Below, piece after piece: positions 7,355 to 10,644 of a stretch of 10,644 nt of DNA. Position numbers and translations under genes: made by a program. Under the pieces are notes generated by a model that saw only the letters and a list, made by a program, of their open reading frames with translations, was not told where the DNA came from and searched no databases. How positions within the stretch are numbered: the stretch's first letter is position 1; the number at the start of each line of letters is the position of its first letter. Source of the stretch: Deltaproteobacteria bacterium (lineage in GTDB: Bacteria > Desulfobacterota_B > Binatia > UBA9968). Location of the stretch: assembly GCA_005879255.1 (NCBI GenBank), contig VBKY01000033.1:33281-43924 (forward strand), read 5' to 3'.

Positions 7355-8458
7355 TTATCGCCAGACTGTGTTCGCGGTATTCACCACGAGCTCCAGTTTT
7401 CGTCTTTGATTATCCGGAGAAATGCGGTTGCCTATAATTGATGAAGCAAAACCGCACTGAGGGCTCAGTCCCAGGCGGTCCTTTGAAATATAGCGGCTGG
7501 CTTCGACGATCCGCCGCGTCAACAATTCAATGGATTCGAAATCCGGTTTCTTCGTGGTCACCAGCCCTAGGACGACGAATTTGTCGTTCGGCACATCTCG
7601 TAAGGGCTCGAACGAGCCGGATCGGGCATCGTCAAATTCCAATAGCAACCGTTGCGCATCAAGCCGGCGAAACAACTCGCGGCTGATCGCTTCGTAACCC
7701 CCTTGGGACAGCCACCGGCTGCCCTGGTTGCCACGTCAAACGTGAAAACCGAACGTGACGTCGTGAAAGCCCTTCATCACGGCATTGTCGAGCTCGATAC
7801 CAAAGGATAACCACTTGTCGAAACTCCATCCGAGCCCTTCGTAAAAGCTACGAGTGGTGGGATCAAGCAGTAGACCGTAGTGCGGCGCGTCAATTTGAAT
7901 GTACAGAGCTCCCAGTCGAATTAGCTCGACCACTTCCTCGCGCAGGATTTTAACGATGTCGGCGAGAAAAGCGTCGAGCGTCGGATAGGCGTCTCGCGAA
8001 TATATTGGCGACCAAAAATTCGCCCAAAGCCCAGGGCTGGGAAGGGTTATCTTGGGAATTCGATTGGTTTTGCTCTTAAGGTAAACAAATTCATCCGCCG
8101 AAAGATGACGAAGACGGTTGAGCTTGGCGATCGCGCCGAGGCGGCGAGGCCGACGTTTCTTCTGCACGCCATGCTCGTCGTACCACTCTCCCCAAAGAAA
8201 AGCATCGAGATCGAAGTCGCCGAAGCCGCTGACGGCAGCGGGCATTTGACTTTGAAACGACTGGCGGCGCATCTCACCGTCAGTGACAACCCGCAAACCG
8301 ACAGTCTCCTGCAGAGCGATTGCCTCATCGACAGCGCGATCTTCGATGTCTTTGAATTGAGCAGCAGTGATCGCTCCACCGGGGAGTTGCTTTTGTGCGT
8401 CAAGTAGCCCGGGCGGTCGAAGAAGGCTTCCGACGATGTCGGCGTGAACGGTGATCAT
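7355..8458 (-). CDS. Candidate selenoprotein: cobalamin-independent methionine synthase II-like (COG0620) zinc methyltransferase with in-frame UGA
   Basis: A 367-codon gene of the MetE C-terminal-domain family, which uses zinc to activate a thiol for methyl transfer. Family landmarks are ADIVGSLLRPPGLL (6-19), VGLRVVTDGEMRR (53-65), YIQIDAP (186-192), FGFHV then TGA then RGNQGSRW (237-249), LLLEFDDARSGSFEPLRDVP (271-290) and LSPQCGFAS (331-339). The TGA at 7738-7736 is codon 241. Family members have cysteine there (H-x-C-R-G-N). By analogy with E. coli MetE (H641, C643, E665, C726) the zinc ligands are H239, residue 241, E274 and C335. Upstream and downstream parts are in the same frame and full family length is restored by decoding the TGA. 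A SECIS-like hairpin follows it. The start at 8458 has AGGA eight bases upstream (minus strand) and matches the family N-terminus; an earlier in-frame ATG at 8509 adds 17 unrelated residues. Ordinary gene calling would split it into 7736-8458 and about 7355-7675. The alternative is a recent nonsense pseudogene. The physiological methyl donor and acceptor are unknown. Confidence 0.85.
7693..7738 (-). promoter_or_regulatory. SECIS-like hairpin immediately downstream of the UGA codon
   Basis: Counting the U of UGA (7738) as 1, nucleotides 15-22 (GGGCAGCC) pair with 26-34 (GGCTGTCCC). This gives 3 bp, a single bulged U at 31, then 5 bp closing a GGU loop at 23-25 (core 7705-7724). A lower helix AACC (10-13) with GGTT (40-43) and CGT (4-6) with ACG (44-46) can extend it. 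Known bacterial SECIS elements lie just after the UGA, inside the coding region, with a G or GU in a small apical loop. In E. coli fdhF the loop GGU falls at 22-24 with a bulged U at 17. The placement here is within one nucleotide, but the bulged U is on the other side of the stem. Confidence 0.6.
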
Positions 8459-8498
8459 GCTCTCTATCCTGGTTTGCCATCGCTTCATTGGCAAGGTG

Positions 8499-8519
8499 AG
8501 CTGAGTCACTAACTCAACT
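8499..8519. repeat. Short inverted repeat upstream of the COG0620 gene
   Basis: TGAGT (8502-8506) and ACTCA (8512-8516) form perfect 5-bp arms around CACTA. With one G-T pair the minus-strand transcript could form about 8 bp. It lies 41-61 bp before the ATG at 8458, so it could be an operator or a leader hairpin. It is short enough to be chance. The rest of 8459-8734 shows no recognisable gene. Confidence 0.25.
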
Positions 8520-8734
8520 TAAGTAGGCGCCGAAATGAAAGCAAGTCTTTCTGTCGAGACATTGAATCTCGCTAAACCTAAGATGGGCTGAACATTGAGG
8601 AGTCCACTGTATTTCCCTTCATGTACAGAGAGACTAAGCAGATCGGCAGTTCGTCCATTAGGCCGGTTACGCCTGTGATGCGGGTGCTGGCGCAGAAAAA
8701 CTCGGTGCAAATTGAAGGCAGGTTCAATATTGAA

Positions 8735-8935
8735 CTACAGACGAACAGGAAAACTGCTAATAAGTAGTTCAGTAAATTTCGTTCGCCGAGAGGGATTTGC
8801 GGCTATCAGGCTGTTCCGTCCTAATTCGGTCTTGTAAAAGAGGCCGTCGTATTGCTGTTTGATCAGGGGATGCGCCGCATTGCTGACGATTACAGAGATT
8901 CCTTTCACAGCCAGCGTCTGCGCAACTTTTGAACA
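8735..8935 (-). pseudogene. Remnant of the C-terminal end of a D12-class DNA adenine methylase (Dam-like)
   Basis: In the reading frame ending at TAG 8737-8735, the translation includes LAVKGISVIVSNAAHPLIKQ, then QYDGLFYKTELGRN and SLIAANPSRRTKFTELLISS. This resembles the C-terminal block of Dam/D12 N6-adenine methyltransferases (roughly: strand ending in SNSD, helix with L-Y-x-G-F, then R-x-I-N/A-x-x-x-x-R-x-x-x-x-E-L-L-I-x-N). A full enzyme is about 270-280 residues. Only about 65 codons remain, so the SAM-binding loop and DPPY catalytic motif are missing and it cannot be active. It abuts, in another frame, the small conserved gene to its right. The identification rests on remembered consensus, not a search. 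Confidence 0.6.
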
Positions 8936-9209
8936 ACATACGGAGTAAAAGATCGTGGGCCGCGGGAAGTTTGTCGAGACCTTTAACAAAGCGCTCAAGA
9001 TTGAAAGGCTCCTGCTTTTTCAGCACGTCGAAGATTTCGGCAGAGACCACACAAGCGATCAGTCGCTTCGCCTCGTTTTCAGCGTGACCGGCTTCAACGA
9101 GACGTTTGAAGGTCTGTTGTGTCTGGGGAGGATCGTTGCTCCGCAGCTGGTTATCTACCACCTGCATGATCGCGGCTTGCAAATGGGGATTGGTTTCTGA
9201 TTTCGGCAT
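8769..9209 (-). CDS. Small conserved helical protein of unknown function, with an altered C-terminus from read-through into unrelated sequence
   Basis: The start is well supported: AGGAG lies 6 nt before ATG 9209-9207 on the minus strand, and the gene begins 19 bp after the isochorismatase stop, so the two are probably co-transcribed. Residues 1-82 look like a genuine charged, mostly helical protein (NPHLQAAIMQVVDNQLRSND, then RLIACVVSAEIFDVLKKQEP, then LERFVKGLDKLP). I recognise the pattern as that of small conserved hypothetical proteins but can name no function. Residues 83-146 have atypical composition (cysteine-, arginine- and glutamine-rich) and are the wrong-frame translation of the Dam-like remnant. 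The natural C-terminus was therefore probably close to 8964 and has been replaced. No signal peptide or membrane segment is seen. Confidence 0.6.
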   Translation of the reverse strand: MPKSETNPHLQAAIMQVVDNQLRSNDPPQTQQTFKRLVEAGHAENEAKRLIACVVSAEIFDVLKKQEPFNLERFVKGLDKLPAAHDLLLRMLFKSCADAGCERNLCNRQQCGASPDQTAIRRPLLQDRIRTEQPDSRKSLSANEIY

Positions 9210-9228
9210 ATCTTACTCCTGCTATCCA

Positions 9229-9948
9229 TCATAGGGCTGGCGCATAGAGGTGATCCGGCAAGCCGCGGATGTAGTCGATGGTTTCCTTCAACGAAATTAC
9301 GTCCGCGTACTTCATCGCCATGTCGAAGAGATTGATCTTGTGCGATGTTTGCCCTCGGTCGAAGACGCATTCTTCGACCACGGAAACTTTCATGTTGTAG
9401 GAAAATGCATCGATCACGCTGGCGCGCACGCAGCCGCTGGTGGTCGTGCCGGCGACCAAGACGCTGTCGGCGTGAACCTCGTTGAGCATACTCATGAGCG
9501 GCGTGCCGAAAAATGCGCTGGGTTTCTGCTTGCGCACGACGATGTCTCCTGGCTGCGGCGCGATTTCAGAGACGATCTCATTGCCCTTATCCCAGGTTTC
9601 GCTCATATCTTCGGTGGACCGGCTATTTTTTGCTTGCCAGCGGCCGAAGGCGACGCTGTTGGAGCGGTCGTCGTGGCCGGTGGTGTAAAATGTCGGCAAA
9701 TGTTTTTTCCTCGCTTCGGCGAGCAATTCGCCAATGTGATGTACGCCTTGCCATCCTTCGGCGCCGCAGCTGTTGCGAAAGCGTTTGACCGATTCGAGAA
9801 TCGGCTCCGACTTGTCGCCGACAAAGTTGTAATTCACGTCAATGACAAGAATAGCCGGCCGTTGGCCGAAGCCCGCCCGCTTGCCGTAGCCCGAGAGGGC
9901 AAATACTTCTTGGTCACGCGGCGTTAGAATGTCGTCCCAGATCGCCAT
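9229..9948 (-). CDS. Isochorismatase-family cysteine hydrolase (N-carbamoylsarcosine amidohydrolase / maleamate amidase-like)
   Basis: A 239-residue cytoplasmic alpha/beta hydrolase of the cysteine-hydrolase superfamily. The catalytic triad is visible as D37 (ILVIDVNYNF), K142 (VVRKQKPSAFFGT) and C173 (VAGTTTSGCVRASVIDA). The spacing is close to that of N-carbamoylsarcosine amidase (D51, K144 and C177 from memory). The long N-terminal lead-in (MAIWDDILTPRDQEVF, then YGKRAGFGQRPAILVID) and TTGHDD after the second strand favour the amidohydrolase branch over true isochorismatase. It should hydrolyse a C-N amide or carbamoyl bond; the substrate is not determined. An excellent ribosome-binding site (AAAGGAG, 7 nt before the ATG) fixes the start at 9948. 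It heads a minus-strand group followed by the small gene at 9209 and, further on, the COG0620 gene. It ends in TGA. A 225-residue plus-strand frame over the same region is a shadow. Confidence 0.92.
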   Translation of the reverse strand: MAIWDDILTPRDQEVFALSGYGKRAGFGQRPAILVIDVNYNFVGDKSEPILESVKRFRNSCGAEGWQGVHHIGELLAEARKKHLPTFYTTGHDDRSNSVAFGRWQAKNSRSTEDMSETWDKGNEIVSEIAPQPGDIVVRKQKPSAFFGTPLMSMLNEVHADSVLVAGTTTSGCVRASVIDAFSYNMKVSVVEECVFDRGQTSHKINLFDMAMKYADVISLKETIDYIRGLPDHLYAPAL

Positions 9949-9984
9949 TGAACTTCTCCTTTAATTGTTGGTTTCAGTCGGATG

Positions 9985-10011
9985 TTCATAACAAACTGAC
10001 TTTGATGTCAA
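9985..10011 (-). promoter_or_regulatory. Possible promoter for the isochorismatase-family gene
   Basis: On the minus strand a perfect TTGACA (10011-10006) is followed after a short 15-nt spacer by TATGAA (9990-9985). This gives a leader of about 35 nt to the ATG at 9948. The spacer is shorter than ideal, so this is tentative. Confidence 0.35.
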
Positions 10012-10030
10012 GTCGCTTCAGCCGCGGTGG

Positions 10031-10060
10031 TTGACCGTGGAGCAACCGATCTCCTATAAA
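10031..10060 (+). promoter_or_regulatory. Probable sigma70 promoter for the lipoprotein-like methyltransferase
   Basis: TTGACC (10031-10036) and TATAAA (10055-10060) are separated by 18 nt and each matches consensus at five of six positions. The start would fall near 10067, about 30 nt before the ATG at 10098. With the candidate minus-strand promoter this makes a compact divergent promoter region between 9949 and 10097. Confidence 0.5.
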
Positions 10061-10097
10061 CAATGAAACATCATGGGTAAGAGGTAATCGCGCGAAG

Positions 10098-10644
10098 ATG
10101 AAGAAAATCGCAATTTGTCTGATGAGTGCTTTGATGTTCGCGACAGCGACTGGCTGTGGCTCATCCGTGGCGGTTTGGACGGACGGTGAGGTGCCGTTCG
10201 TGCGATCAACAACAGAGGTTATCGACCTCATGCTCGACCTCGCGCGGGTGAAACCTGGCGACGTTGTTTACGACATCGGCAGCGGTGACGGCGCGATCAT
10301 CATTCGGGCGGCAAAGAAGTATGGCGTGAGAGGTGTCGGTATCGAAATCGATCAAGACTTGGTGCTCAAGGCCCGCAATAACGCTTTTAAGGAAAAGGTC
10401 GAGCATCTCGTCGAATTTCGCGTTCAAGACGCCTTCGACGCCGACGTTTCACCGGCGACGGTTGTCACCCTCTACATGCTGCCGGAGTTTAATGCCAAGC
10501 TGCGGCCGATTTTGGAGCGCCAGTTGAAGCCAGGCTCACGGGTGGTTTCGCACGACTATCCGATCGAAGGATGGACCCCGGCTCGCGTGGAGCGAGTCCC
10601 AGGGAACCTGGTCCACGATCACTCGGTGCTGCTGTTTGAAATCC
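10098..10644 (+). CDS. Class I SAM-dependent methyltransferase (ATPSCKMT/FAM173-like) with an N-terminal lipoprotein-type signal, partial
   Basis: The gene runs off the right edge after 182 codons. The first 20 residues (MKKIAICLMSALMFATATGC) have a basic start, a hydrophobic core and a possible lipobox ATGC ending in C20, so they look like a signal peptide or membrane anchor. The body is a Rossmann methyltransferase: VPFVRSTTEVIDLMLDLARV, then DVVYDIGSGDGAIIIRAA with the SAM loop at 59-65, VGIEID, and later VVTLYMLPEFNAKLRPILER, LKPGSRVVSHDY and GWTP. This pattern matches protein-lysine methyltransferases of the ATPSCKMT/FAM173 type and bacterial homologues. The substrate in bacteria is unknown. 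The ribosome-binding site is weak: GAGG lies about 14 nt upstream. A start further in would remove the signal but leave the catalytic domain complete. Confidence 0.87.
   Translation, partial: MKKIAICLMSALMFATATGCGSSVAVWTDGEVPFVRSTTEVIDLMLDLARVKPGDVVYDIGSGDGAIIIRAAKKYGVRGVGIEIDQDLVLKARNNAFKEKVEHLVEFRVQDAFDADVSPATVVTLYMLPEFNAKLRPILERQLKPGSRVVSHDYPIEGWTPARVERVPGNLVHDHSVLLFEI

Noticed and set aside
7355..8458. Frameshift as the cause of the split COG0620 gene
   Set aside because: The parts before and after the break are in the same frame (7738 to 7675 differ by a multiple of three) and family sequence is continuous across the TGA, so only a single codon is affected.
8519..8710. 63-residue minus-strand frame and a 48-residue plus-strand frame (8621-8767)
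   Set aside because: No recognisable domain, no good ribosome-binding site, and both overlap each other in a region of low coding character.
9250..9927. Long plus-strand frame (225 aa) opposite the isochorismatase-family gene
   Set aside because: It is the antisense shadow of a gene with a clear catalytic triad and ribosome-binding site; its own translation matches no family pattern.
1..10644. tRNA, rRNA, CRISPR arrays, complete insertion sequences or phage genes
   Set aside because: None was found on reading both strands; the only mobile-type traces are the octamer array and the methylase remnant.

Overview
This looks like chromosomal DNA of a bacterium of moderately high GC (mid-50s percent, judged by eye). 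The gene families (UbiD-type decarboxylase, TauE/SafE transporter, COG0620 methionine-synthase-like protein, isochorismatase-type amidohydrolase, hybrid histidine kinase, 2-oxo-acid dehydrogenase E1 alpha) are typical of soil or sediment bacteria near the former Deltaproteobacteria (for example Binatia/Desulfobacterota) or Tectomicrobia. That placement is inference. No rRNA, tRNA, CRISPR array or intact mobile element was seen.

Layout. 1-1157, minus strand: a 3-hydroxyisobutyrate-dehydrogenase-family oxidoreductase followed by the first 58 codons of a pyruvate/acetoin dehydrogenase E1 alpha gene that runs off the left edge. An 80-bp symmetrical array of octamers lies between them and overlaps the end of the oxidoreductase gene. 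1158-1633: no convincing gene. 1634-4102, minus: a membrane hybrid sensor kinase with PAS, GAF, HisKA, HATPase and receiver domains. 4406-6037, plus: a UbiD-family decarboxylase divergent from the kinase, ending in a 4-bp convergent overlap with a small isoprenylcysteine-methyltransferase-like membrane protein (6034-6492, minus). 6594-7346, plus: a TauE/SafE permease, tail to tail with the next gene. 7355-8458, minus: a COG0620 protein interrupted by one in-frame TGA. 8735-9209, minus: a small conserved gene fused out of frame to what looks like the 3' end of a D12-class DNA adenine methylase. 9229-9948, minus: an isochorismatase-family amidohydrolase. 10098-10644, plus: a lipoprotein-like SAM methyltransferase running off the right edge.

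The main discovery is the COG0620 gene. Its TGA falls exactly where relatives carry the zinc-binding cysteine of the HxC motif. The frame stays open and well conserved for 126 more codons, including the glutamate and second cysteine zinc ligands. A hairpin with a GGU apical loop begins 11 nt after the TGA, with the loop at nucleotides 23-25 counted from the U. This is close to the geometry of the E. coli fdhF SECIS. The simplest reading is a selenocysteine-containing, MetE-like zinc methyltransferase. A recent nonsense mutation is the main alternative. TGA is an ordinary stop for at least four other genes here, so general code reassignment is unlikely.

Functional links between genes are weak. 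The isochorismatase, small protein and COG0620 genes are co-directional and might once have been one catabolic operon. The kinase has no DNA-binding output and sits divergent to ubiD, so it may signal through a separate regulator.
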